Source of the DNA: Mugil cephalus
Lineage: Eukaryota > Chordata > Actinopteri > Mugiliformes > Mugilidae
Assembly (NCBI RefSeq): GCF_022458985.1
Contig: NC_061772.1
Location: 3,273,501 to 3,337,500, forward strand
Reading direction: 5' to 3'
DNA: 64,000 bases
Below, in pieces: positions 12,301 through 27,400 of the stretch; the first letter of the stretch is position 1; every line of letters begins with the position of its first letter. Under the pieces are notes generated by a model. It saw only the letters and a list, made by a program, of their open reading frames with translations. It ran no database searches and was not told where the DNA came from. The position numbers and the translations under genes were made by a program.

Positions 12301-15300
12301 AGCACTGAGTTGTGTTTCGGGTCATTGTCCTGCTGCAGTGGGAATCCTTGCAAAACCAGAAGGTGTAGCAGAATGGAGTGCTACTTCTCAGTGGTCATGG
12401 AGGCTTTCTTTTGATAAACTAAGTGTTTTGCCTGATCAGTGTATATTCAGTTAGATATATTGTTGAATAGTGATTGATGGGAGGTAATCAAAATGCCTTT
12501 CCCATGGAAACTGGTTAGAGTGGAGGACGTCTCAGCATAAAGATGGAAACTATTTGACAGCTCTGGATGCTAGCTGTGTGAAATTCTGTCTGATATTTGT
12601 GACTCCCATAAATCTCAACATCAGCCAGCTGTGATGAAGTCGCTCCAGTTGAAGCTGCTCAGAATATTAGAATAACAACTTGACGTCCACGCATTCATTT
12701 ACAAACATTTTGGTCTGAATTCGCTGTGGTTTGAATTAAGCACAATCTGGATCTAGCCCACGAAGGAAAGGAAACAGATGGAAGGGATCTTTGAAATGTT
12801 GAAGAAAAAAAAATCACCCTGCGTAGGCCCACTGACCTCCTTGTCTGTGGAACATTCCTTTCCAATCTCCTCTTCGCAGGATGTTATCAGAATCTATTTT
12901 GGAATGGCCTATAGGTCAGCAAGTGGGATGCAGTTTCCTGTCGTACCTGTCATACACTGTGAAAGATTGTGGTTCATTTTGATCAGTTACTAAAAAATGA
13001 TTTGCTAGATCATAAGAACATGAGCACGGTTTAAGTCAAACTTTCCATCCAACACAATACCTGCGGCCAGTTGCAGAGTCATGCTCTTGTTGTTTTACTT
13101 GAAGTACATGTAGTTAGTACCCAAAGTTTTGTATCACTATATATATTTTTTAAGCTAAGGAAATAAAAGATAATAGTGCATAAGAAAGTCTACTTTTTAG
13201 TGAAAGCACAGAGTTGCTGACATTAGAGATCACCTAAATATCTAAGAGTAATGCTTCACTTGTTTCTAGGTCCAGTAGTTGTAGAACAGTGTAGCGTTTG
13301 TGATTGTTTTTCACAGGGTTGGACTTGAATGTGGCAATAATAAGATAAATGCCACGTTCCACAGAAGAGTGTGGGTGCCCCTACCCAGCCAACTGTGACA
13401 GTGTCCAATGAGTTCTGTTTTTTGACTATTTTCCATAGTAGATAGCGAGCGTGCAGTAAAGATACTTACTTATTTTGGAGTACTTATATTGAATGGCTTC
13501 ATTAGTGCAGGTATACGAGAACTGAGCTTGGTTTGGCATTGTCAACCAGAGGATCAAAGTTGTTCCACGTAAGCAAGCGCCTGCATCGACCTCCGATCAT
13601 CATCCACATGGAGGCCTAAAATCTATACACACTGCAGGCGTGCCGACTGCACCAACATTGCGAATTATGTCCATAAAGTCCCCTACAGTTACTAGGAGAT
13701 GGTTTGTGAGATTTTCCTGACATTAAAACTATTTAGGAACACATGTTGAATTATGTAGGAAGCTAAAAATCATTAAACAAACTACAATCGGTTTTATATT
13801 TCAGATTCTTTAGAGCAGCCACCTTTAGCTTTAATGATAGCTTTGAACACTCTTGACATGAGCTCAGTAGGGTTTCTGAGGTAGTCACCTGGAGTCTTAA
13901 ATAAGTTCCCAGAAGTGTTGCACACTTATTGGCTGCTTTGCCTTCAATATGTGATTAAACTCACCCCAAACCATCCCAGAAGAATTTACGTCAGGTGACT
14001 GAGGAGGACCGGTCATCTGACTCGGCACCACATCACTCTAGTTCGTGGTTCTTGGTGCATAATAACATTCGTGTTCCTACATAGTTTTTATGTGTTCAGT
14101 ATTTTCTAGTACATTGTAGAAAACAATCAACTATTCAAGTTGATTGAAGTTCATGTCCTATGATTTATTTGTCACTAACTTCTTACTATACAATGTGTTT
14201 TAGGCACCTCTGTGGCTCTATTGCTGCTAGGATACGTATATTCTGTGTGTTTTGGGGTGGCCACATCTCTCAAATGGTGATGCTTATGTTCAGGCATGCA
14301 GGCTAGATCCCCTCCCAGTAGCGTTTCCTCCCTCCTTCCTTCCAACTGCTGGACTAGACTGGATGATGTGTGTTGTTTTTCTCCAAGCCATTTGCCTCAG
14401 ACAGTGTTTTCCCTTTCTTCCTGTGTTCAAATCATAGCAACCTCCTCATATAATGTTTCTCGTTGCAACACACCGTTACATTTTTGGACAATCATGCAAT
14501 TTTTGTTGTTGTAGTTGTTTGCCAAATATATTCATTAAGTCATCTCAACAAATTATCACATGCAGGTTGTTTTGGCATCATTTTTTCAGTCCCTGGTTCT
14601 CAAGGGTTTAGGTATAATTGGACAAATGAACTTATTTGTGAATAAAGTGTTCATGTTGAACTTATTGTTGAGTCTGGTCTTTCTATTCTTGATTATGAGT
14701 GGTCTTTGTGGTTCTGTGTTTGTTCTCATGAAGTCTTCTCTATGTGGTTATTTGGATACTGACTTATCTACCTCCTGGAGACAAATGGATGTTGTGAAGG
14801 ATTTTTATTTTTTTTTATTTTAATTATTTAATTTTTCACAACTCCATCTGTTCATCAACAACTGTTGATGTGACTGTTCCTAGTGCTCCTGCTATCTATA
14901 CGTTGGTCAGAATGTCAGTTTTTATGACTTGCCCGGCCTGACCAGTGGAGTGTCCATAGACAGAACTGTGTCTTTTACAGCAGTGGAGTACAACTCATTA
15001 AATATACAGTAATGGTTTGGATTTAAAGGGAAAACCTAACCAAGATCTCAAGATCTTCACTATTATTATACTCTTAAATATATGATCTTGTACGTTTTAT
15101 TTTTTTACAATAGGTAGTTTACACTCACCACATCACCATCCCAATAGTTTTTCAGTGTGACATGGTGCTGTATCATGTCACAGGTAGTAGTTAATGCACG
15201 TTGAATGTTTCTCCGGGTTAACTACTAGCACTAGTCAGGACTAGCTTCCTTGCTACGAGCAGCAGAGCTTCATGCATGATATAAAAAACACAGATATCTC

Positions 15301-15426
15301 TGGGTTTTCTATCCGTTTTCAATTTTAAATAGTTGTGGTTGACTTGTGTAACATTTTCTTCACGTCACCTGTCTCCACTCTGCTCCGCTCTGTTTGTGCG
15401 GGGAACCACAGAGACACACACACACA

Positions 15427-15483
<57 letters not shown>

Positions 15484-18400
15484 TCTTGGCAGGGTGTGTG
15501 TAAACATAGCAGTGTGTTCTAAAACAGTGAACTCTACTCTGCTGATCCTGGAAATCTGCATCAGCAGAAATACTGAAACCAGCCCATCTATCACCAGTTA
15601 TTTTGTCACAGTCTCTCGGTCATTGACATTTATTTCCCTATTCTGATGTTTTATGCCAAAATAATAGTAATAAAAAACGTCTCCAAGAACTTGATGTGTG
15701 TATATCATTTACAGACTGGAGTTTTTGTCTATTTTTCTTTTTATAAAATTGTACTTATAATAATAAGAACAATGTAAAAAGAGTATGGCAAATATTGATC
15801 GTAAGGTTTCAGAGAATCTTGTCAGTCTAAGTTGAAAAATTATAGTTGTTGCAGCTTTGTTCTCTAATACAGTGTATCCATGTTACACACATACACACAT
15901 TCCATTCTCACACCAACATATGAACCACTTTGCCTACATTCATTTGAACCTAGGCCATGTCTTTCATCTAATGTCTTGAAAATGTATTCTATGTACATAT
16001 TATCGTCTGTTCAGTTATCTGTTGTGTTTAAGCTCAAAAACTTTGCACTGTTGGCTTTGTAGTCTGTACAACCACTTTTACAGAAAAAAAAGTTTTTAAT
16101 AAGAAGCGCTCATAATGAAATAAACTGAGAAATAAACTTATTTTTAGTTTTTGCAAAACAGCATCATTTAATAAAAACACTAAGGTGTCATCTTTTCTTC
16201 TCTTTGTCTAGATTATAGCCTTCCTGAGGCAAAGTGCTATACCCACACTCACGGTTTCAGTTCCAGATCTATGATCTCAGCACCAAGTCGTGTCATGGCT
16301 GTGAGTACACTGTTGCACTTAAAAGACATTTAGATGAATTGTCAAGTAGAGATGAGAGCAAAAATACCTTTTGCTAGATTTGGGCCAGGTTTAGTTTGGC
16401 TTAGGTGTATTGCTTCCACACAGTACTGCGTAATCAGTTTTCAGAGAACCAGGCTTATGGTAACCACCAAACTTACAATAGCCAACTTACAAATGTCATG
16501 CTCTGAAGCTCATATCACCATATCCCAAGAAGATCTACACTGTATGCCCAATGCCACCCCAAGAGGTAGAACAAAACTAAGAACTTACACCTTTCTACTG
16601 AGAACTGAGTGGGCCAGTGAAGGTGCAGTCAAGTCCAGGCAGTAGAACCTAATATCAGTGTGTGGTGATGCACCACACATTTCCCTTACAGAAAATGTTC
16701 CTGAACAAGGTGTGTGATGTGCCCATAGCCTTGGTGAAATGAGCTCTTAGGAACATAGAGGGCTGCTGTCCCTGCTGCTCACATGCCACCATAATGACCC
16801 TGGGTGATTGACACTGGCGGGACAGAGGCTTCCTGTAAATGACAGGGTGAATGCCAGTACCTCTACCACGAGCCAGCTAGTTTATCAGCGGACCTGCTAA
16901 CCTTTTGTTTGTTGTTTGGTCTAATGCCTCCATGTCAATGAGACAGCAGTCAGAAGCCACACACTTCACAGTTGAGAACACTGTAAGAGTGAGAAGATAA
17001 GTACAAACTGTCATTGTGTTCCAAATAGCCATTGTACATTTTTACAGATCTGAAGAGCTGTTAAAAAAGAAGATACTATTCTATATCTAAGTTGATCCTT
17101 GAACATAGAAAAACAACTTCATTTGCGATACTGAGGGAGGAAAATTTGCTTTCAGAAATCAAAATCAGAAATTCAGACATGATTCTTTGGTGTACCTTGT
17201 AACCTCTCATTTTCCCCAAACAACCTCCCCTTCAGGTGCCCACAGCACCCCTTCCCTCTTCGGTGTTCTCCTCTCGTTCTGCTGTGGAAACCAGTTCCAA
17301 GGCGAGCCATAAATCCACCAGCATGGCCCAAAGTAATTTCCAGACCTTCCAGGCACACAGCAGAAGCAGACGATCAAAGTCAGTGGGCCAGGGAGAGCAA
17401 GAAGCATGTCCTCTCACTGTGTTGGTTCATCCAGAGAATGCCTCAGTTCAGTTTGCTGTGCCACCACATGGCACCCTAAGGCGCAGTCTCAGTGGAATAC
17501 TGGCCCAGGAAAGGGGCTACTGGCCAGAGGAGGATCTTTCCTACCAGTATACCTACAAAGGCCCCTCTCACCGCACCATCAACCGCATCGCCAACAGACA
17601 GCAACACTACCAACAGCAGAGCACTGGGTTTGGACATGAGGGTTGGGTGGAGAATGGCAGAGGGATCCATGCCGTAGCAGACAACTGGGGGACACAGGGG
17701 CATCAGCGTATGTCCAGGGCCAGTCATAGCATGGGGACCAGTCAGTATGCTCATCTCCACCGGGCTGCCTCACTTCGCAGTTTGAGGAGTGTCGGGAAAG
17801 GAGTGGATGTCTTGGATGGGGCATCAATACACAGCAATGACGCGCTGAGAGAGTAAGACATAGCATTAATTTATTTGGCTAACACATGTTGACCACCATG
17901 TGACTGAATCAGCTTTATCCGTAGTTTCTTTGTGCGATGTGTTAATTTGTTGTAGAGTGGATGTCACTGCCTGTGACTATCGGAAAGTAATCACTCACAA
18001 AACAACATCAATATTACTGAGCAACTAAAAGCATGACGGATTTTAGTAACTTCGTCCAATTTTTGTGTTTTTCAGTATGCAGGGACTGGACATGACTACA
18101 GCTGTCAGATATCTGTCTGAGTCCGATGCTGCCTCACAAGTACTGGGAGCTGCATACATACAGCACCAATGTTACCATAGCAACGATGCCAAAAACCAGG
18201 TATGAGCTTCCACTTAGTTGTGTTTGTATGTTTGTATGTTTGTATTTCCTTCCTTCCTTCCTTCCTTCCTTATCCTATGTGTGGTGTGGAAAACAGGTGA
18301 ATTGAGTTGGAGGAATTGGGAGCAGATGTGAGGCAGGTGTAGGAGACAGAAAACTGGATGCAAGCTGAAAAACTGAGGCCATGTGGTGGAAGGGGTGATA

Positions 18401-21400
18401 CGCGAAAGAGGGCGCACTAAAACAAGACTTTGATTGTCTGTATCTGTCCCAGGTCCGTGCCCTGCGTGGTATTCCACCTCTCGTGCATCTCTTCTCCAGT
18501 GAAAACCTAGAAGTGCAGCGTTATGCTACTGGCGCCATGCGAAACCTCATATATGAGAACGTTGAAAACAAGGCCGCCCTCCTAGATGCCGGTGGATTGA
18601 TGCCTCTTGTCAACATCCTCAGCGAACCAGACGAAGAGCTGCGAAAGACCATTACTGGTAGAAATTGTTTCTTCTGTCTTGTTCTTCAGACTTGTTTCAA
18701 CTCTGTATTGTTATATTACAACGGCATTCAGACACTGGCATAAAACCCTGGCCTGACTCCCTGCAGGAGTCTTATGGAATCTGTCCTCCAGAGACAATTT
18801 GAAGGAGAAGCTTTCCGTTGATGCTCTACCAGTGCTCACAGAGAAAGTCCTGATTCCCTTGTGCAAGAGCATCCCGCTTAACTCATCTGAGAAGGAGATC
18901 TTTTACAACACAACCGGCTGCCTCAGGTGACTCCACAGAGGATCCCACTCAACACTGGTTCTGATGCAACAGAGTCATTATAGCCAAAGTTTGACATGTT
19001 GCAATGTTTAAGTTTTCATCTGTGGATTTACTTCTCATGTTATTTCCCTTAGTTAGGTCTCCTGAATTCCACTAAATATCAACATCATCTGGGTCCAACC
19101 AAATTCAGATCATAGACATACTCCAGAGACTCATTTTAGACATAAATCTAAGTAAAATCATCATCAGCATGAAAAATGCCAAACACACATTCCATCATTT
19201 TTTTTTTTTTTAAACACATAATCCAATTAGCACTCAGTCTTTCTGTGTTGATGGTTCACATTCATGGTTTCATGTTTATAAGTTCCTAAGTGCCATTCTT
19301 GTGGGGGTTTTAAAGAAATGTGAGCTGCGGTGAATCAAGGTGCTGACACTGAATGATTACTTTTGTCAGAAAGTTCAAAGTGAGAGATTTAATAAACCAT
19401 GGACTACCCAAACATTTTTATGAATAATCACATGTAGGACGACATATAAAATTGCACCAGATATCCGATAAATACATTTGGTTGATTTGATTTGTTCATA
19501 CTAATATAACACATCTGATCTGTGTCAGATCGATGTAAAAATCATTGAGTCTATGCCATTTGAGCATGAATACACATTTCATGTGAATATAGTGTTCATG
19601 TTATCAGTTGGAAATTGAAGAAAAACATTCATATGTTTAGTGACAGATGAAGCAAAGTTAGGGACAGTACTTTGTTGCTTCAAACACCAGCATGATTAAT
19701 TAAATCCATTCTTTACTCACAGAAACATGACAGATTATGGAATTGTGAGTTATGTTTTTTTTTTCTTTCACAGAGACAGATTTACATGTGGAAGGGTTTC
19801 AGAAAGTTTGTGTTAAAATCAATAACTCGTCTTAGTAAGAGATTTACAGCATTGTGTAGCCTGGGTTTAAATGTCTCTGTTGGTATGTTTGTGGGTCCTG
19901 TATGAATGCACAGGAACCTGAGCTCCGTGAATGAGAGAACAAGACGGAAGATGAGGGATATGCGAGGCTTGGTGGAGTCTTTGGTGTGCTACATTCAGCA
20001 AGAAGAACAGGCAGATGACAAGGTAACTGACCTGCATTATTACTCTGGAACATTTTGTACATAATAATGTTTGGTTTATTATAGCTACAGTACATTTCAC
20101 TGGTAAGTCCTTTAGAATGTAAGTTGAGTACCATGAGAACTTCCAACTAATACTGGAGATGCATTGCTCAGTGTTTAAAACACAGCAGCCATGTTAGCAT
20201 TGACCCATTTATTACTCAAGGTTGAGATACTTCTTACATTTAATGTGAGGCATTTCAAATTCAACTCACATAACTAATCAGCTGGTAAAGCTTTTAGAGA
20301 AGAAGTCTTATGTATGACGTTCATTGTCATAGGATCCTTGCCTTTGTCACACAACTGGGATTGGGGTCATGGGCCACCTGGCTCAGTGACTTGCATGGGC
20401 TGGATGGGTGGAGCGACTCTTGTGTGGTCTGATCCCAGAGAAGCTGGAACAGAGATCCAAAGTAACAGAAAAAAGACTATGGAGCAAAAAAACAAAACAA
20501 AAAAACTGTGGAAACATTACAAAAGGCAGAAGCAAGTCCTGACTTAGCGTGAGATAGTTGCTTAAATTTGAAACTAACACAGAAATAGTTGCCTTTTGTC
20601 CACACGTTCAAGTAGATATCCATCTGCATGTATTCATGCATAACCTAAAGTCTAAACATAATTTTAACAGGAGTTTTTAATTTAGACTCACTAGTGAATC
20701 GGTCATGAATGTGGAACTTAGCTATTGAGGTTTAAACTGCTTGGTTGCTGTGTGTTGTTTGGGTTTACAAAAGACACTCTGCTCAAAGCTAACTGAGTTC
20801 AAAGTTCATTTGGTTTATTTAGACTGAAGTGACATTGTCTGTCAACGTGTGAGTGAACAGAGATGTCCATGTGAATAAGGAACATAATAATAAGGAATCA
20901 GTTGGAAAGATTATAAACAGTCGGTTTACCAAAATATGCATTTTGGAATTTTCTAAAAAACCAAAGACACACAAAAAAAAGAACAAAGACAACTTTATGT
21001 AAACTTTCTCTAACTGAAGTTGAAACTCGGCACTTTCATGTACCATTCATGCATTTCATGCATACCTTTCATGTCAGTCTTCCATTTGTGTGTCTTTCTT
21101 TGTGTTTAGGGTTTGGAGAATTCATTGTGTGTAATGAGGAATCTGTCATATCAACTGTACTCGGAGCTACCGCCCTCAGTCCGACTCCATCTGGAGGGCC
21201 CAACAAGAGCTTCCGCCTCCAGAAACAGTGAAACCATCGGCTGCTTTACCGTCTATACCAAAAAAAGCAGGGAGGTAAAATCAATCACACCTGACTCACT
21301 GATGAGAGGAACGCCAAATGAGCTTGGCACCTCAGTATACAGAATAATAATACAGATCTGACCTTAAGGTGTATTGTCTCTGGGAGTAAATGCTGAGAAC

Positions 21401-24400
21401 ACTGTGTTATTGATGTCCTTGTCTACCTCCACAGCCCCCATATTGAGAACCTCTGTACAGAGTGCATTGATGCTCAGTCCTTTACTGGGATAATTACACA
21501 ATAATATATTGTTTTAAATAGTTTTCTCTGTTATCTCCTCCACAGCAGTACCACCACCATCTTTCCACACTCTCTCAACCAAAGGGGGCTGAGTGGCTTT
21601 GGCACCCTAAGGTGGTGGTCCTCTACAAGCTCATTCTCCAGAACAGGGACAACAGTTCCACCAGCCGTGAAGCTGCCCTAGGAGCCCTGCAAAATATTAC
21701 TGCAGGAGAGGCCAGGGTAGGATCTCACATACTTAAAGAAATATGAATTATGCATGTACTGTATATTCACATCCAAAATTAACTGTCTGATATATCATTT
21801 GGTTGCAAAAGACTCCCAACAATAGCATATTATATGATTTCTGTCTCTTTCTGTTAGTGGGCATCAGTGCTGAGTTGTGTGGTGATTGAGCAGGAGAGGA
21901 TGTTACCCATTTTGCTAGATATGTTGGATACCAACAGTGAAATGGAAATGAAGCCTCTGACCGGGCTGCTGAGGAATCTGGCTAGACACGCTACAGACAA
22001 AGAACACATGGGTAAGATGTAAACTGGTGAAGGTCTTCTTTGGCTCAGAACATATTCATATTTAAACTAAAGTCTTTTGCTAAGAAATTGCTATTTTTCT
22101 CCTCTGAGTTTGGTTTGGGTGGTGACCCTGAAATCTGAGACCGCAGAAAATTAAACAAATTACAAAGACAACAAAATACAGCAAATAAAACCAAATAGAG
22201 ATCAAACCCTGCTATGAAAAAAACAAACAAACTGAAAGGGTCTCTCATGGTAAATAATGGAATAAGGAGACTTACTTTTGATATAACCAATGTCATAGCA
22301 CCACATCTCAAAGATACACTGCTTAGGCACTTTTAACTTTAAGTTCTGTGGGCAAGTTTTGTTCACAAGATACTTTTATGTCAGAAAATACTTGCTGTAA
22401 AATAAATCTTTTTAATACTTTTTAATGAAAATGCAGTTCTTTGAGGCTAAATAGTAAATAAATAATACTAAAGTATACAAGATAAAGAGAAAAACAGTCA
22501 GCTATGTTTTTTTTTCTCTCAGTAAAATGGCAATCTAAAATCTTCCATTTAGTGTGACTTTGACTTTCAAAGGCTGAAAGTATTGAAATTTTAGAGCTTC
22601 ATGCAGTACTGTAAGACAATGTCCCTGCTCTCCTGGCAGCTAGGAACATGGTGAATGTTCTTGTGTCCAAGCTGCCCAGTGATGGCCTTCAGAAGACACC
22701 CTCCAGTGAGGTGGTGGTCAACATCTGTGGAGCACTCAACAACCTGGTCACCTGCAGCTCCATGGCAGCCCGTGACATCGCTCACTACAACGGCCTTCCA
22801 AAACTGATAGGCATCAAGACGTCCCATGACAACAGGTAGAACTGGCTTCTGTTGTAGTCCTCAAATATGTAGTGCTGCTTTCATAAAGTAGAGAAAAACA
22901 TCTTAACCATAATCATGTCGAAGCTTCTCTTCTGTTTCTTGTAACTGGTTGTTATTCATTTGGCTATGCAGAGAGCTCTCAGTGACCTGTGTTTCCTGTT
23001 TGTGACTTTACATATCTCATACCACCCCGACCTCCCCTCTGCCACGGAAATATAACCTTTCCCTAATGTTACAGGTCAAGTGTCTTTCAGTTGTCATGCT
23101 CTGGTATGTCCTGCTTGTTAGTCCTCCCCTACTGTTTACAGCTGTCTGTTGATGTGTCTTGATTTAGCTCTGGGAGTCTAAAAGCCGCCAGAGCAGCCTC
23201 AACCGTCCTCTGCAACATGTTCCAGTACGGCAAGCTGCACAGAGACTACAAACTGGTGAGACCAATCGCCGATTGTTGTTGTCTTGGCGACAGGTTTCTG
23301 GACTTAGTCATCACTTTTCATGAAGCATTCACCCATCAAATACTGCAGAATACTTCCAGTCATCCTCAATTCAAGCCAGAAAACCAACCACCAACTTTGG
23401 CTGCCTGCTGTTTGGTAATGAACTGGTGTTGTAGACCAGGAAATGAACTGAAAAATGGAACAATGCTTCCAAGAGGTGAGAGAAACTTCAGTGTGGATCT
23501 TGCAGAGTTTCTGTTAGGCAGGGGACCCTATTCAGCTTTTGTTTCTCCCAGGCTTCTGCTTCCTTGCGTGAGTTATGTGATTGTGGTCTAAGAGGACTTC
23601 TGGCTTTGGAGTGTTGAAAGCTGCCAGAACATTACTAACTGCTTTCAATGGTGCTGTACTGTCACAGTCATGTGACCTGACAACAACCTCACTGTGTTGA
23701 AACACTGAAACCAAACCATAACTATCTTCATGAAAATTGTTGTTCTTCATTGTTGCAGTCCTTTTTGTTTATCTCAAGTCAAACTCAAAATTTGGCTCAA
23801 TTCTGTTTTATCTTATTTTTTTATTTATACACCAATCAGCCACAACATTAAAACCACTGACAGGAGAAGTGAATAACATTGACCTTCTTGTGACAATTCA
23901 ATGTTCTGCTGGGAAACGTTTGGACCTGGTATTCATGTGGATGTTACTTAGACATGTACCACCCACCTAGACCAGACCAGACACCCCCACCCCATAGCAA
24001 TGACACTCCTTCGTGGCAGCAGTACATAAAAACGGTTTAGGAACAACTCAAAACCGTGAAAAACAGGGCAAGGTGTTGACCTGCCTCCAAAATTTGAGGG
24101 ATGATCCACAGAGGTCCTTCCCCTCAATGCATAGGACTCAAAGTCCCCCACTAGCAACATTGTGTTACCAGTCACCACAGGACACCCTCAGAAGACCCAT
24201 GTCCATTCTCTGATGAGTCACAACTGTTCTGGAGGCACAGGGGAGATCTACACAATATTAGGAAGGTGGTCATAATGTTATGCCTGATCAGTGTAGAGTC
24301 AGTCAAAATCCAGTTTCCACATTTTTTAGCTCAGCTCAGTTTTGCATCGTAGTTCAGTATATTTTGCTGCAGCAGAAAAAAGGCATACATCTAAAGTTTT

Positions 24401-27400
24401 TCTTTTCATTTACAAACAAATGTGCTGCCTGCATGTTGTTTTTTCAAGTCTATCAATTCATTTGAGCGTATGAACAGCATCAACACACATACTCATCTCA
24501 AAAAACAGATGAAACAAATGCGGATTGCATTTTATGGGTCCAAGACGGCTGCATAGAAAGTGCAGAGAGGGATATACTATTGACAACTGGTAACGCTGTG
24601 ATAATACAGTTTGCTTATAGTACAATATGTTACTTCATTGTGAATAATATCATACAGTCTCTGGCTTTTCTTCATGTTTCTGTAAGTCTAATCCATTTTT
24701 CTCATTTTCTGTTCAAGTCACTTCACTTAACTCTTACACAAAGATTTCCTGCACTATAGATAACCACTGTGTAACCACTGTCTCTGTCTGGGTGGTCTGT
24801 ATTGAGCCTATTACTTTTAATGAGCTGTCCGCATGCTTCATGACCAAGTAATTATCTTCAGTATGAACAGTTATATTTTCCAGATACCACTTAGGGGATA
24901 ATATGTTGATATGTAATCATTCACTACTGAAATCACACAATCTTAAAATAGCTCTGTCTTTGCATGTCTCTATACATTTGATCATAATTTTGTTATATTT
25001 TATATTTGGTTTTATAAAAATCTAAATGAAATTTTCACAGTTCTTGTTGTTTAACTAAATCTGTGTGTGTTTTTAATGCTACGAGGATTTCCAGTCTTCT
25101 TCAGATCATGTTATTAGGTTTTTCCCTCACTTAAGCTGATATAAAATGTAGGTCTGCAAAGGCATTCGGCAAAAATCACATATTCCTCTTTTAAATTCAC
25201 TGCTTAAAACTATTTATTTCAACATATTTTTAACTTTTTTTTATTTTCTAGTAATGCTAGCAAAAAAAATCTTGAACCGGTTTCCTGACATAGCTGTTCT
25301 TACTGGATAAGTCATATATCCCAGGAATGCCTTTCCTCCTTAGAGTGTTTGGATGCGATATTCAGGGATGTACTGTCTATCTTGCTTTCTGACTATCTTG
25401 TTATAAAGTTATCATCAAACCAAACAGTGAGGCAGAATAAAATAATAAAGTTGAGTTTAATGAAATGAAAACAGAAAACACAAGAGAATTTGGAGGCCCT
25501 GCAGAGAATGAGGCAGGTTAAAGGGAATCAGGGACCTCTATGGAAATGCCAGACATGACACAGCAAGGATAACAATGGAAAAGGAACGCAGGGCTAACAG
25601 AAAACACAACTTAACAGAGGAAAGACAGGGCTGTATATACACACAAGTAGGTGCTCCCGACAAGAGAAGGCGAGGCAAATGAAAGTAATCACAAGGAAGG
25701 AAGGACAATGGCAGGAAGTACAACTCATGGAAAAACAGTATCTTTTCATCTTTTCAAAATAAAAAATGGAAAAAAGAACAGATAGAAAAACCCAGACATC
25801 ATTAAAACTGAAATGCACAGAAGTATATCTTAAAATATGGGTGTATAATTCCACCTATATTCTGCAGAAAATAGATACTGAGACATATAAACAGTTTACT
25901 TCTTTATTTGTGTATTAAGCAAGAAATGGAAACAAATCAAAAATGTGTTTTGATTCTTTATACTAGGCAGCTTCTCACATTCTTGGCGTCCTCACACCAG
26001 TTCGTTTGGGTCGTCATCTGGAATACTTTTGCAGAAGTTGGGGGGCCGTTCTCACATATGCTGAACACTTGTTGGTTTGTTGTGCTCCATCCAGGGGCGG
26101 CTGAGGCACAGCGTGAACGGCCCATCTTCCCCAGCTGCTGTGGCAGGTGCCACAGAAATAGTTTATTGGGAGAAAGATTCACAAAAATTATAACAACAGT
26201 GTCTAATACAGACAGGAGAAAAGCAGTTAAAACCAAACCCCTGAGGAACAACAGAGTGAGGCTGTGAGAGTTGTCTCTCAGGGTCCACCTCTGGCCTCCT
26301 CAGTATCTCTTTATTATTACATGTATTAAAAACCTAGCTACACAGGCACGCATTCCAAATGTTCAAGAGACATCACTACTCCTTTCACAGACAGTAGCCC
26401 ATGTTTTGTTTCACGTTGCCGTGCTGTGAACTCACTCCAGAGTGACTGTGTATTTTATTGTCTCGGCTCCGAACGTGTAACAAACAGCACTGTTCGTGGT
26501 TCTGAATTAACAGACGTGGGCCCATTGTTCTGAGACAATTACAGAAATTATATGGCACACAGATTAGTTGGAACATATTTTCCCTTTATGCCTATTTAGT
26601 TAATGTTGACTTATTAGTCTTAAATGTATTATTTGTTTTTAGCAACCACCACATATGATGCCTGGTTTTACTGCTTTTATGATCAAGTAGCATATACTGC
26701 ACAATATGTGACAGTAAGGGTTTGTGCTTGTGTGTCGATAACAGTATTGACGTTCTTGAAACTACAGTCCAGTCCAGGACTGTGGGTTCTTGTAAAAGTG
26801 ACGCCGTCTCTTGGTGCCACACTGCAATTAAATGAAAGGGTGGGTTCATAGTGAAAAGTAGATACGCCCCAGGAGAAGGGGGGTGGGGGGGTGGTGGAAA
26901 CTGGCTGGCAGCCAGAGGACTTCCAGCTGGGGTAGACCATTCTTAGTGGCTGTTGTTTTGGCTGACCTGCCTCCTCTTATCCTCTTCCTGTCACTTTTGA
27001 CTGACTTGAAGCCCAGTTCCCGGTTTTATTAAGGGCCATCTGTGAATCACTTGCTCACCGGAAACTTACATGATTGCAGATGTGTCAAAAACCCGACATT
27101 CACATGAGTCAGTGAGTGAATGGCGATGAAACTGCCAGGGAAGGAGGTCAGGACTACAATTGGCTGATAGATGGCCCTGCAAACCACCACCTCTGTTGTT
27201 TGTTTCAATTTAACTTGCATAGATTATCTTATCTCTACCCTCTTTTTCTATTGTCTGTGTTTTTACTCAGCACTCTGGTGCAAAGCTCTGTTCAGCTGCA
27301 GCTTGTGCTGCAGTTCTTGTGTAAGTAAACAAAGATAAACAATGTAAAGGCTTTGTTCCTCCATAGTGCAAAAAAATATTTTTTACTTTGTCCCTTGTGA

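Noticed and set aside
15325..15646. Thr-His and Val-Cys repeat frames on both strands
   Set aside because: Produced by the CA microsatellite inside a pkp3 intron.
17173..17866. Several antisense frames across pkp3 exon 3
   Set aside because: Shadows of the real head-domain exon, which matches plakophilin-3 on the plus strand.
25908..26267. 119-codon plus-strand frame in pkp3 intron 12 and its 97-codon antisense partner
   Set aside because: No recognisable domain on either strand; overlapping antisense frames alone are not evidence of a gene.
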